The notes under the pieces were generated by a model. The model did no database searches. It was not told the DNA's origin and was given only the letters and a program-made list of their open reading frames with translations. Positions 1-10,229 of a stretch of 64,000 bases of DNA are shown piece after piece. This DNA comes from Boesenbergia rotunda (taxonomy: Eukaryota; Streptophyta; Magnoliopsida; Zingiberales; Zingiberaceae). The stretch covers positions 143,362 to 207,361 of the forward strand of contig JAGFNQ010000842.1 in NCBI GenBank assembly GCA_024364735.1, read 5' to 3'. Numbering within the stretch: position 1 is the first letter of the stretch; every line of letters begins with the position of its first letter. The position numbers were made by a program, and so were the translations under genes.

Positions 1-1085
1 CAGCACAGCAGTAGATCAGTCTGGTGACCGATCCACAAGTCCTGGATCGGTCCGGTGACCGATCACTTTAATTCAAATTGCACTGTCAGACGCGGTCAGA
101 GCGTCTAATCATATCCGATTCGCTGCTGTTTGCCTCTGATATTTGATTTACTGTATGATTTACTGCTCTAATAGTCTGATTAAGCTGTAGGTGACAGGGG
201 AGGATTCAAACACTCAAGGGGAGGTCAATGGAGGCTTTCCTTGGAGCAAGTTTGTCCGATTCTCCATGTCAGGTTGCAACGGCCGAGCTGCAGACTGGAG
301 CCGAGACTGGGGCTTGGTTGAGGGGATCTCAGGAAGACCAGAGAGGGCTCAGTGGTAGCTGGCGTTGGCAGTGAAGTAGCTGGAGGCTACGGAGGATGTT
401 GTCACCTGGTGCTGTGTGGAGAATCAAAAGGGCGGAAGTTGTCTTCGTGGAAGTAGAGTTCGTGAACTTGTGTTCTTGCCGCGCCTTGTGTTCTCCACAA
501 CTTGCTTGCTGTGTTCTTGAAGTTTTCATCAATTTGAGCTAGCGATCGAGAAGCAATCATCCATTACTTGAGCGCTTGAAGGAGAGAACAAGGAGCTTGG
601 AGTCCGATAGTGGGAAGACACGAAGAAGGGTTCTTGCGTGAGATCGCCACTGGGTGGAGCTCAGGGAAGCTTGCTGTATTCTTGTCCTTGCTAAGTGTAT
701 GAGTAAGATCCTTCTTGTTGTTTCTTTGTCCTTAAACTATATCTGTGATTGAAACGCTGTGGAGAGGTTTCTCCACCGAGAAGGAGGTTGCGTTATATCC
801 AGTGAAAACCGGGGCTTGATCTGCCGACGATCAAGGGATCGCCCACCTTAAGGGCACGCCAAGGAGTAGGGGCAAGTTATCCCCGAACCTTGTAAACCCT
901 CTTGTTAGCGATCTTGGTAGTTGTCTCTGTTTGCTGTCATTTCTGTTTTCATTTACTGCACTGCTTCATTCTTCTTTGTTTCTTCCGCTGTGCTACTGAT
1001 AAGTTGAGTACAGGAAATTTGTTAAGTGCAAGAAAAAGTGATTGGCTATATTCACCCCCCCTCTCTAGCCATCTCGTTTCCAACA
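1..1085 (+). repeat. SireA 5' LTR, 3' portion
   Basis: Matches 16798-17882 base for base with scattered substitutions and ends in CA directly before the primer site. It holds two last members of the GATCGGTC-type palindrome array (about 10-66), then the R/U5-like part. Open frames inside it, such as 902-1153, are not conserved as protein and are not annotated. Confidence 0.92.
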
Positions 1086-1087
1086 AG

Positions 1088-1099
1088 TGGTATCAGAGC
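1088..1099 (+). other. SireA primer-binding site (tRNA-iMet)
   Basis: TGGTATCAGAGC, two bases after the LTR end, is the usual plant Copia primer site complementary to the 3' end of initiator tRNA-Met. Confidence 0.93.
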
Positions 1100-1143
1100 T
1101 TGGGGCTCTGTTTACGGCTTAACATCCAAGAGTTATCAACAAG

Positions 1144-2293
1144 ATGGCGTTGAGAGAAGGCTTCTCCACCACCCGACCTCTATTCTTCGATGGCGCTGAT
1201 TTCCAATATTGGAGATCGAAGATGGAATATTACTTAAAGATGAACATCCATACTTGGTTCGCGGTGAAGGAGGGATTCACCCCTCCTAAGGATGATGAAG
1301 GCAAAGAGCTTGAGTCGTGGAGATGGACTGCTGAACAAACTCGCAAGAGTGAAGCCGACGCGAAGGCGGTTGTCACTCTACAATGTGGCATGAACAAAGA
1401 TCAACTCATCAAAGTTGGTCCTTTCACAAGTGCAAAGGACTTGTGGAACAAACTCATTGAGCTTCATGAGGGCACCCGGGATTCTAGAATCACAAAGAGG
1501 GACTTGTTCCTCAATCAACTTCAAAATCTCTCCATGAAGGAGAATGAGTCAGTAAGTGAGCTTCATAGCCGGTTCAAGGAAGTCCTCAATGGGCTTCATT
1601 CAATTGATGAAAAGGTCGAGAATCGCGACCTTGTGAGGTATGTCTTGAAAGCATTTCCAAGTAATGTTTTGTGGTCATCCATGGTGGATGCCTACAAAGT
1701 ATCCAAGGATTTATCTATTGTAAAGTTAGATGATTTATTTTGTGAGATGGAATTGCATGAAATGGCTAACAAAGGCCCCAAGGAGAAGGGGATTGCCTTA
1801 GTTCCAGGGGACCGAACCAACAAGAAGAAGAAGGAGAAGAAGAAGGAGAAGGAAGTATCTTCATCTTCATCCTCTTCCGAATCCGAGTCCTATTCCGAGG
1901 AAGATGGCAGCGGCTCTTCTTCATCCGAAATGGCAAACTTCATGCGAAGGATGAAGAGAAGGGATCGACGCTTCAAGAATAGAGGTAACCCTAGTGAATC
2001 CAAACTTGATAAGACTAATGCATCTTGTTTTGAGTGTGGTAGAAAAGGGCATTTCAAGAATGAATGTCCGAAATTGAAGAAGAAGGAGGAGAAATCCAAA
2101 AGAAAAGAAGAGAGATCCAAGAAGAAGAAGAAGGCCTTGAAGGCCACTTGGGATGAGTCATCCTCAAGCTCATCCGATGAAGAGGAGGAGGAGAGCACAA
2201 GGCAATGGCACTCATGGCTCTTGGAGAGGAGAGCAGTGATGAATCTTCAAGCTCCTCAAACGCGGCTTCATCATCTTCGGATGAGAAGAGTAA
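1144..2293 (+). pseudogene. gag: SireA gag (capsid/nucleocapsid), frameshifted near the C-terminus
   Basis: Structural protein that would form cytoplasmic virus-like particles and bind element RNA. The ATG at 1144 lies 45 bases after the primer site and is the first one that opens the frame. Residues about 10-35 look like the DUF4219 gag start and about 60-200 like UBN2, the Copia capsid region (LWNKLIELHEG, SRITKRDLFLNQL). A lysine-rich and serine/glutamate-rich stretch follows, then a CCHC zinc knuckle from residue 295 (CFECGRKGHFKNEC). After this knuckle another K-rich and S/D/E-rich tail begins. Near 2186-2200 the sensible frame (serine-rich, acidic) moves to another frame, so one small indel is likely. 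The rest is hidden by an assembly gap. Confidence 0.88.
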
Positions 2294-2487
2294 NNNNNNN
2301 NNNNNNNNNNNNNNNNNNNNNNNNNNNNNNNNNNNNNNNNNNNNNNNNNNNNNNNNNNNNNNNNNNNNNNNNNNNNNNNNNNNNNNNNNNNNNNNNNNNN
2401 NNNNNNNNNNNNNNNNNNNNNNNNNNNNNNNNNNNNNNNNNNNNNNNNNNNNNNNNNNNNNNNNNNNNNNNNNNNNNNNNNNNNNNN
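2294..2487. other. Assembly gap (194 N) inside SireA gag/PR
   Basis: Run of N. It lies between the gag tail and the protease motif, so the gag-PR junction cannot be read. Confidence 1.
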
Positions 2488-2839
2488 AGGGGGAGCATCT
2501 ATCAACTTGCTTCGTTGATAGTGGATGCTCCAAACACATGACCGGGATAGATCATTGTTTACCACACTTCACAAGAAAAGTAGAGGTAATGTATCATTTT
2601 GTAACAATGGTAGTCTTAAGGTCATAGGAATAGGAGACATTCAAATATCCGAATGTCTTAGAATTTCAAATGTCCTTCTAGTCAAGGGGATGAAATTTAA
2701 TCTCCTAAGTGTGAGCCAATTGTGTGACACGGGTTACACAATTGACTTCCAACCAAGTCAATGTCTAGTTAGACAACATGACACCTTGGACACGGTACTA
2801 GTAGGAGCAAGAGTAACAATATTATCAAGTTTCATTTAA
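2488..2839 (+). pseudogene. pol: SireA aspartic protease fragment
   Basis: Protease that would cut the Gag-Pol polyprotein. The Copia active-site motif DSGCSKHMTG is read at about 2510-2542. A one-base shift at about 2543 is then needed to continue in the frame with the glycine-rich and LLSVSQLCD segments typical of the Copia PR/pre-integrase region. The N-terminus is in the gap. A stop ends this frame at 2839, before the next conserved block, so the region is decayed. Confidence 0.8.
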
Positions 2840-2894
2840 AAGTGCTACTAATGCTTTTGCTAAGTGTCTCATGTCAAAAGAAGAAGAATCCACC

Positions 2895-3765
2895 CTTTGG
2901 CACCGGAGGTTAGGACATGTCAACATGAAGAACATCCGGAAGTTGGCCAACAAGGACTAGTCCGTGGCTTTACCTAGCATCAGTATGAGAAAGACAAACT
3001 TGTGATGCATGTCAAATGGGTAAGCAAACAAAATCTGCACATAAAGGTAAAAGCGCTGTAAGTACTTCCAATGCATTAGATTTACTTCATATGGATCTAT
3101 TTGATTGTAGTACCATCATATCATTGAATGAAGTAGATATTGGCTTTGTTATCATTGATGATTTTACTAGGTATACATGGACTTACTTTTTAAAATATAA
3201 GGACCAAACCTTAGATATCTTCATTTCTTTTTGTAGAAGAGTTGAAAATGAAAAATCATCAACCATTAAGACAATTAGAAGTGATCATGGAGGTGAATTT
3301 CAAAATCAAAGGTTTTTAGAATTTTGTCAAGATAGAGGTTATAAGCATGAGTTCTCTACTCCTAGAACACCACAATAAAATGGTGTTGTAGAGAGGAAGA
3401 ACCGTGTACTTCAAGAGGCTGCACGAAGCATGCTTAATGAGTATTCACTCCCGAGTTACTTGTGGGCTGAAGCTGTAAATACAGCTTGCTATGTGCAAAA
3501 CCGGGTCCTCATTCATAGGTTTCTAGGAAAGACTCCCCATGAACTTTGGTTTGGGAAACCACCTACAGTTAAACACCTTAGGGTGTTTGGTTGCAAGGTG
3601 TTCATTCTAAACACCAAGGACCACCTTGGGAAGTTCACAGCAAAGGCTGATGAAGGGATACTAGTCGGGTACTCCCTCGTTAGTAAAGCCTACCGAGTCT
3701 ATAACAAGAAATCTAGATTAGTTGAAGAGTCGTCTGATGTGGTCTTTGAAGAAGTTCCAAAATCA
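2895..3765 (+). pseudogene. pol: SireA GAG-pre-integrase and integrase core
   Basis: Integrase inserts cDNA into nuclear DNA. The HHCC zinc motif is split between two frames: LWHRRLGH from 2895, then CDACQMGK at 3001-3024. The core has the first catalytic Asp at 3094-3096, the second at 3283-3285 (RSDHGGEF) and Glu at 3391-3393 (VERKN). A TAA at 3376-3378 sits exactly where the family has glutamine (PQ-Q-NG), i.e. a CAA-to-TAA change between the second Asp and the Glu, so no active integrase could be made without readthrough. After the core come the Copia C-terminal landmarks LWFGKPP, HLRVFGCKVF and GILVGYS. Confidence 0.9.
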
Positions 3766-4934
3766 AGTGACCAATCAGAAAATGTAGAAGGAGTTCAACT
3801 CGAACTTAGGAGAATAAGTTTGAATGAAACTCCGAGTGTTGTTGATGGTGATGAGTCTGATGACGGTGAACCTAGACAACCAATTGATCAGCCGGATCCT
3901 AAGGCTGAACTTGTGTCTAGTGAACCAGTTCAAGAAGCACCACCAACTCCTAGGCAAACTAGATTAGCCTCTAGTCATCCCCAAGACCAAATTGTTGGAG
4001 ACATTCATCAGGGGGTTAGAACTAGATCATTCTTCCAGAATGAGGCTAATGAAGTTGCCCTAATTTCAGAAATTGAACCTAGAAAAATTGATGAAGCATT
4101 AAATGATCCCGATTGGATCATTGCAATGCAAGATGAGCTAGGTCAATTTGAGAGGAGTCAAGTTTGGGACTTAGTCCCTAGACCCAAGAAGACCACCATC
4201 ATTGGAACCAAATGGGTCTTCAAAAACAAATTGAACCATAAGGGAGAAATCATTAGAAACAAAGCACGCTTAGTAGCCAAGGGCTACAGTCAAGTTGAAG
4301 GCCTTGATTATGATGAGACCTATGCTCCCGTGGCACGATTAGAGTCCATCCGATTGATGCTTGCATTTGCAGCTCATCGTGGTTTCAAATTATATCAAAT
4401 GGACGTCAAATTGGCCTTCCTGAATGGTTTGATTAGAGAAGAGGTCTACGTCGAACAACCTCCGGGGTTTGAGAGTATCGAATTTCCAAACCACGTGTTC
4501 AAGCTCAAAAAGGCACTTTATGGCCTTAAACAAGCACCCCGAGCTTGGTATGAGCGGTTGTCGACATTCCTAATTAAGAAGGGCTTCATTAGAGGCCAAA
4601 TAGACCCTACACTATTTCTATGAAGAGATAGTGACAATATTTTTGTAGCCCAAGTATATGTCGATGACATAATTTGTGGCTCAAACAATATGGGCTATTT
4701 GAATGAATTTATTGGACACATGGAAAATGAATTTGAGATTAGTCTAGTGGGAGAGTTGACTTTCTTCCTTGGACTTGAAATCAAGAAAACTCGTGATGGG
4801 ATCCATGTGCACCAATCGAAATACACACAAGAAATGCTTCGAAAATTCAATATGAGTGATTCAAAAGAGGTAACCACTCCTATGGCTACAAACACAAGAT
4901 TAGACAATGATGAGAGTGGTAAACCCGTTGATTT
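3766..4934 (+). pseudogene. pol: SireA linker and reverse transcriptase (RVT_2), first part
   Basis: An acidic, poorly conserved linker (about 3766-4080) leads into RVT_2, which copies element RNA into DNA. Recognisable blocks are GTKWVFKNKL, RLVAKGYSQ, TYAPVARLESIR, QMDVKLAFLNG, ALYGLKQAPRAWY and the catalytic YVDD at 4657-4668. A TGA at 4621-4623 interrupts the frame just before YVDD, in a spot where arginine or lysine is usual (CGA to TGA likely). The frame is then open to 4934, where the SireB1 insertion splits the gene; it resumes at 11613. Confidence 0.93.
4930..4934. repeat. Target-site duplication GATTT, left copy
   Basis: Identical to 11613-11617 and flanks SireB1. Removing the element and one copy restores an uninterrupted RT reading frame, which proves the insertion point. 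Confidence 0.97.
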
Positions 4935-6281
4935 TGTTGGATCGAGAGATGCGATAGAGGGGGGGTGAATGTCGCAAATCGTTCGGATTTAAAAAGAGCG
5001 GGTGCGCAGCGGAAATAAAAGAAAAACAGAACAATGCAAACACAGTCGGTTTACTTGGTTCGGAGCCTGGGTCGACTCCTACTCCAAGGCCCACGGTCGT
5101 TGACCGTTTTCTGCGGGCAATTCTATAAGTTCGTAAAAGTTTACAAGAAAGATTATAACAAGAACAGTTTAGTAAACTTTAAATACAGCTCTTCCTTACC
5201 GATGTCCGGTGTAGATCGAAGTTTCGGAGCAGCGGGACGTCGTCAGCTCGAGTTGGAAGATTTCTGGAGCGTGTCGCGGAAGCAGAAGAGCGCAGAAGTA
5301 TCGCAGTAATTGATGCATTGAAGAAGGAGGTCGAGGGCCCTTTATATAGGGCCTGGGGGCGCCCTGGTCGACGGGGGTGCCCCCCACGTGGCTTCCGATC
5401 CGGTGATCGCTTCGGTCAAGGCTGATCTCTTCATCTTCGGGATCAGCTTTAACCGGGGCGCCCCGAGCGCGCGGGGCGCCCGGGTTGACCGGTCAAAGCC
5501 TCATCCTTTGGCTTCGCGAGGGCAGCTGATAGTCGGCGTGGAACTGGGGGCGCCCGCGACACGCGGGGCGCCCGAAGCGCGCGGGGCGCCCGGAACAACC
5601 GGGGCACCCCGAAATGCTGCTGTCGGAGCTTTTTTCTTGGTCTGCTGACTTGGGTTGACTCTGGGGGCGCCCGGAAACTTCGGGGCGCCCTGCCCAACTA
5701 CTGCCTCACTCCTTTGAGGCTCTCTGAGCTGCAGATACACCGTCCTTCGGTCCTGCATCCAGGGTTAGTCCAAAACAGCAAATATTATGTTAGTTTATAT
5801 AGCCTTAGCTGTCTTGGTTCTGACTTTGGTCTCCAAAATGGAGCCCTAGGTCGAACCGATGCCTAATGTTCCCTCAAGGGGAACGCGTCCTCACCTACTC
5901 CTCTCGGGAGAATTTACCTGGTGCCAACCGGCTCCTCCAGTTGGACTTTTGCCCGGCAGTCCTTCGCCAGGTCTTGAGTTGCCAAGCTGCCCTTCGCTTG
6001 GTGCCTAGCAGCCCTTCGCTAGGTCTTTTCTTCTGGCAGCCCTTCGCCAGTGCCTAGCATTTCTTCGCTAGGGTTTGTCCGTTCTGGCAGTCCTTCGCCA
6101 GAGCCTAGCAGTCCTTTGCTAGGGCTTTTCCTGTTTGGCAGTCCTTCGCCAGTGCCTAGCATTCCTTTGCTAGGGCTTTTCCTGTACACTCAAGAAACTT
6201 GTTAGACAACAACTAACCCTTAACTTTGAATCCTTTGCCAATATCAAAACAAGGTTCGATCTGGTGCTTCCTGCACCAACA
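4935..6281 (-). repeat. SireB1 3' LTR (1347 bp)
   Basis: TG...CA bounded copy of 10230-11612. On the minus strand it starts with an array of short hairpin repeats (about 5930-6190, CTAGC...GCTAG and TGGCGAAGGA...GCCAG types), then GGGGCGCCCC palindromes (about 5355-5690), then a TATA box at 5341-5348. It carries only one unit of an 18-bp GC-rich repeat that is present three times in the other LTR. Confidence 0.95.
5341..5348 (-). promoter_or_regulatory. TATA box in SireB1 3' LTR
   Basis: TATATAAA on the minus strand, directly after the GC-palindrome array, matching the placement in the other SireB-type LTRs. Confidence 0.75.
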
Positions 6282-6283
6282 AT

Positions 6284-6295
6284 CTCCCCCTTTTT
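6284..6295 (-). other. SireB1 polypurine tract next to the 3' LTR
   Basis: Minus strand AAAAAGGGGGAG, two bases from the LTR. Five further GGGGGAG tracts lie upstream at about 6448-6454, 6489-6496, 7648-7653, 7798-7803 and 8119-8124, the multi-PPT pattern of Sirevirus-type elements. Confidence 0.85.
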
Positions 6296-8982
6296 GATTA
6301 TGGCAACACAATTCAAAGTTAAGGAAAAAGATAGCAGTTTAAGCATAAAGGTTAAGACTAATAAAACATATCAATTCGTAACAGTCTAAACCCAAATGTA
6401 ATTTGAACAGTGAAAAGAGAGAGAGAAAAAAATTTCTCATGCTCATTCTCCCCCTGAATAATTAACTTAACTCTTAACTTTGACCTTTCCTCCCCCTTTG
6501 ACATATATCAAAAACAAGCATGGGTGAACAAGGTATCTAACAGGAATTTATGAGTTTTTCTAAGTGCTTTATGTTTTTGACAAAGTATTTTTCAAGAATC
6601 AAGTAAAAGCATTTTCAAAACTTTTTACACTTAGATAATTTACCGTTATGAAAAAATTTCAGGCTTAAAAAAAATTTACAACTTTTTATAAGGCAAAAAA
6701 ATTTACTTAGGCAAAATTTCCAAGTTTCCAAAAAAAAATTTAACTTTTAGAAAAGGAAACTTTACTTAGAAAATTTTTCAAAAAATTTTTCACGCTTAGA
6801 AAATTTTCAAGAAAAGGATATTTCAGGCTTAACAAGTTTTTAAACTTTGGAGCAAGTACTTTTTAGAAGAATTTGAAAATTAAGTGTCAAGTACTTGATT
6901 GAGAAAATTAAGTAAAAAAAATACTCGTTAAATACTTAAGTACTTAAAAGATTTTAAAAAGAAATTGTGTTTTGAAATATGTTTTGAAAGAAGTTTTGAG
7001 AATAAATTGTGTATCAGAGCTTATGAGTTTTGAAAACATAAAAATACTTGGTATAACTCTTAAAGGCATAGCAAAAGCTTAAATTTCCAGATTAAGTCCA
7101 GTATTATGCAAAAAAATATTTTGTATTTGAAAAAAAATTCGAAAAAGAGTTTTGAAAAGATTTTTCAAGTACTTTTGAGATAAATTATGATTTGAAATAC
7201 ATACGTACTTTTTAGAAAAGTATTAGTTTTTTTTTTGAAAACAAAATATTTCACTTGACTAGGTTTCTTTTCCAGTCTGACACAATCCTAGGAAACCTTG
7301 TTAACTACAAGGACATTTCCTAAGTGTCCTGGAAATTTTCAACCTCAAGTAAATTTTTAAAAAAATGATAGTACTTAAAAATATATGCTAAAAAGTGTGT
7401 GAACTTTTGAAGGTTCAATGTTTTACTTAACTTGGTTCATTTTCCAGTCTGACACCATCCTAGGAAACCTTGTTGACTACAATGACATTTCCTAAGTGTC
7501 CTGGAAATTTTCCAACCTAAGTAAATATTATTACGAAAACAATTTCATAAGTCACACAAATTCTAACAAATAGTATTTTGAAAAACTTAGATTTTTGCAA
7601 GAGTTTGAAATAAAGCATGTTATTAAATAATTCCTTTAATTTTGACCTCCCCCTAAACTTGACTCAGTCCTGGGAAGCTTGTTGACCACAAGTACTCTTC
7701 CTTTGAGTCTTAAGGTTTGAGTCAGATTAGAAAGAACTGTTTAACAAAGACATAAGTAAAAAGAAACTTTTTCTGAAGTTTTTCTTTTGACTTAGACTCC
7801 CCCTTAATTTGACACATCGTAGGAGTCCTTGAAGATCACGAAGTGGACCTTTCCTCTGTGTCTTTAGGGTTTGTCAAGCTCAAAAGAAGCACTTTTGAAC
7901 AATCTTCTGAGTATGATAACTTTCAAGGAGATAAGTTTTTGAAAACTCAATTTGGAATAATAACACAGTTTAAAAAATTTGAAATGATAATAATTTTTCC
8001 TAAGCGATAGTAATATATTAAGGTTTTTGAGTCAACTTTTGAAAGCCTTATTTTGAGATGAAAATAAGTTTTAAAGGATAAGGATTTTGAGAAATCCAAA
8101 AAAAACATTAAGAAGAACTCCCCCTGTATCCGACATAGACTGACTTTATCTAAGACCTTAGTGTTGACTAGGTTTGACCATGTTTGACTCAGTTGACTAA
8201 GGTTTGACTATGTTAATCATGGTTTGACTATGTTGGAATTATCCTGTGAATTAAAACACAACATAAAAGAAATTTTAATTTGAATTTAATTTTCCTGTCT
8301 CACCCAATCTAGGGTTTTCAAACAGTTAACCTTAAAAGTTCTTTGTGAGACAGGTTTGAAGGTAAAAATTAATTTTGAAAAGGAATTTTCATTTATTTTG
8401 AAAAAAGTTATTTAATTTTGAAAACAGATTTGATAAAAAAAATAAGTTTAGAAAGCAGAAATTTTGAACACTGATTAAGTGATTTTTGAAACAGAATAAG
8501 TTTGAAAAATAGAAATTTTGAAAACAGATTAGAATCTATAATTATTTGAAATTTGTGTTAGATTCGAATTTGACAAAAGATAATTTGAATTTGAATTTCA
8601 AAAATTGGCTTCCAGGTCTTGGCGAGGCACTAGGCCTTCTTTGGCCGTAGCCTTATGGGATCATCCACCCTTTCCTAGACAAAGCCTTTTAATGAAATTT
8701 CATTTTCAAATTAAATTAGGTCATTTTCTGGTCTAACTAGCTTGGGTCTTGGATCGGTAGCTTCGGCTGGTTTCACCAGTCTAAAGAGACCAAGTAGACT
8801 TGATCTTATTAGAGTTGGTTTCCCCAACGTACTATCATCTCACCTCCTCCCAATACTCTGTTTTCAAATTTCAAGTAATTGGTTAAGTCCTTAAGCTAAC
8901 TAAACCTAAGTCTAAGCATGGTAAATTACAGAAATTAAATAAACAATCAATCAATCAAACATGCAATTTAATAAAAAATTAT
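6296..8982 (-). other. SireB1 3' non-coding region with hairpin series
   Basis: About 2.7 kb with no supported ORF. It is very rich in A/T with many AAAATTTT-like runs (6540-7250). Five imperfect-to-perfect hairpin modules sit at 7272-7332, 7444-7504, 7652-7715, 7801-7869 and 8294-8354; those at 7652 and 7801 end on the minus strand directly in a purine tract. A TTGAC-rich stretch lies at about 8170-8240. About 8605-8880 is a more conserved island, also found in SireB2 (35893-36150) and SireC (43300-43560). Confidence 0.75.
8294..8354 (-). other. Conserved hairpin of SireB1
   Basis: Perfect 10-base arms CCTGTCTCAC and GTGAGACAGG around a 41-base loop that holds TAAGGTTAAC on the minus strand. 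SireA, SireB2 and SireC carry the same loop core (TAAGGTTTAC in SireA, TAAG-TTAAC in SireC) with altered but still complementary arms. Confidence 0.8.
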
Positions 8983-9834
8983 TTAAGTCACTTCAAAATG
9001 GTAATAATATTCTAGATTTTCGCAATAAGCAATGTTATGAATTACATTTTCATATGAATTAATCATGTTGTTCATAGTAAATAATGGATTATTAAATACT
9101 GTAAATTTACCATTTGATTCCCTTTTGGAGGTCTCCCCCTTGATTTTAGCCATCTTCCCTTTGCTTGATTGTTTCCTCAGTATTTTGTAGTGGTCGCGAG
9201 CTAACCGGACAAGTTTCCGAGGATACCTTTCTTTGTCGTCAGATTCTGAGTCTGAGTTGGACTCAGGTTCTAGTTGAGGCCTCTTTTGCAGTTCTCTTGG
9301 AGTTTTCCCTGCAATAAAACTTATACCTTTCTCGACCATTATAGTATCTATTTGATTATTCAATTCTAATTTAGAAAAAGATTCAAAATTAGTTACCGTC
9401 TTAGTCAGTTCGTCGTCTGATTCTACTGGTTCGATTTCGATTCTCGATTCAAGTTCAGATTCTGATTCGGCTATCTGTGCTTGGACTTCAAGTACCTCAA
9501 TGTCGGAGCTCTCTTCGTGTAGGTTGATTAGTTTCTCCCACATTTCTTTAGCACAGTTGAAGGATCCAACTAGCTTGAGTTGTTCATTAGTTAGGCCGCA
9601 TTGTATGATTACAGTCGCCTTTGCATCTGCCTCGATCTTCCTCAAAGTTGGTTCATCCAATTTCTCCCAGGCGATCGACATACCATCTTCTGTATGTACT
9701 GTAAGCCCCATTTGGAGGATCATCCATATGTCCATGTGGGCCTTCAGAAGGGACTCCATTTGACTTCTCCAAGAATTGAAGTTCTCGGCGGAGAGGAGTG
9801 GTGGACGGATGCTATTCCATTCTTGATTGGCCAT
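8983..9834 (-). CDS. gag: SireB1 shortened gag-like protein (283 aa)
   Basis: Uninterrupted from ATG at 9834. Residues 1-105 are clearly Copia gag (DUF4219/UBN2-like: NFNSWRSQMES, KIEADAKAT, CGLTNEQLKLVGSF, MWEKLINLHE). The region that follows the capsid fold in full-length Gags is missing: after the HEESSD segment the protein goes into an acidic, S/E/D-rich stretch, a basic stretch (about 205-245) and a tail rich in N, Y and H. There is no CCHC knuckle. SireB2 encodes the same shortened protein (275 aa, 34987-35814) with the same end (Y-rich, VT-stop), so the shortening is a property of the family. It might package its own RNA, interfere with full-length Gag, or be a passenger; the open frame in both copies argues against pure decay. 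Confidence 0.85.
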   Translation of the reverse strand: MANQEWNSIRPPLLSAENFNSWRSQMESLLKAHMDIWMILQMGLTVHTEDGMSIAWEKLDEPTLRKIEADAKATVIIQCGLTNEQLKLVGSFNCAKEMWEKLINLHEESSDIEVLEVQAQIAESESELESRIEIEPVESDDELTKTVTNFESFSKLELNNQIDTIMVEKGISFIAGKTPRELQKRPQLEPESNSDSESDDKERYPRKLVRLARDHYKILRKQSSKGKMAKIKGETSKRESNGKFTVFNNPLFTMNNMINSYENVIHNIAYCENLEYYYHFEVT

Positions 9835-10215
9835 AGTTTAAATCTTGCACACAATAAAAAACAGAGATGTACCAAGACTTGGTCTTGGATTAGTAGTGCG
9901 GGAGCAACCAAAAAATATTGCACAAATTTCGAGGGAAAATATTAAAATAATAATAAAATTTTTTAGAAAATGTTGATTTTAACAATTTTGATTAATGAAG
10001 AAAAAGTAAGAGAAAAAAATTTCTCGAATTAAGGTAGCACGAATTTCGAGGAAAAATATTAAAATAATAATAAAAATTTTATGACAAATTTTCACAAATT
10101 GATTCTTTTATCAATTCTGACTTATGGTGAAAAAATGAGAATTCAGAATTGAAAAAGGCAAAAAAATCCGAAAAGAAATTTCAAAGTGGTGGTTGCACCA
10201 ACTTTGAATAACCCC
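9835..10215 (-). other. SireB1 leader
   Basis: AT-rich leader between primer site and gag-like ATG. It contains two diverged copies of a segment with GAATTTCGAGG-like ends (about 9910-9960 and 10020-10080). The same duplicated leader is seen in SireB2 (34530-34890). No coding potential. Confidence 0.6.
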
Positions 10216-10227
10216 GCTCTGATACCA
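10216..10227 (-). other. SireB1 primer-binding site (tRNA-iMet)
   Basis: Minus strand TGGTATCAGAGC, two bases inside the 5' LTR end; sets the element's orientation. Confidence 0.93.
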
Positions 10228-10229
10228 CT

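Noticed and set aside
2205..2627. Frames running through the N gap
   Set aside because: N codons cannot be read; only the parts with gag or protease motifs outside the gap are used.
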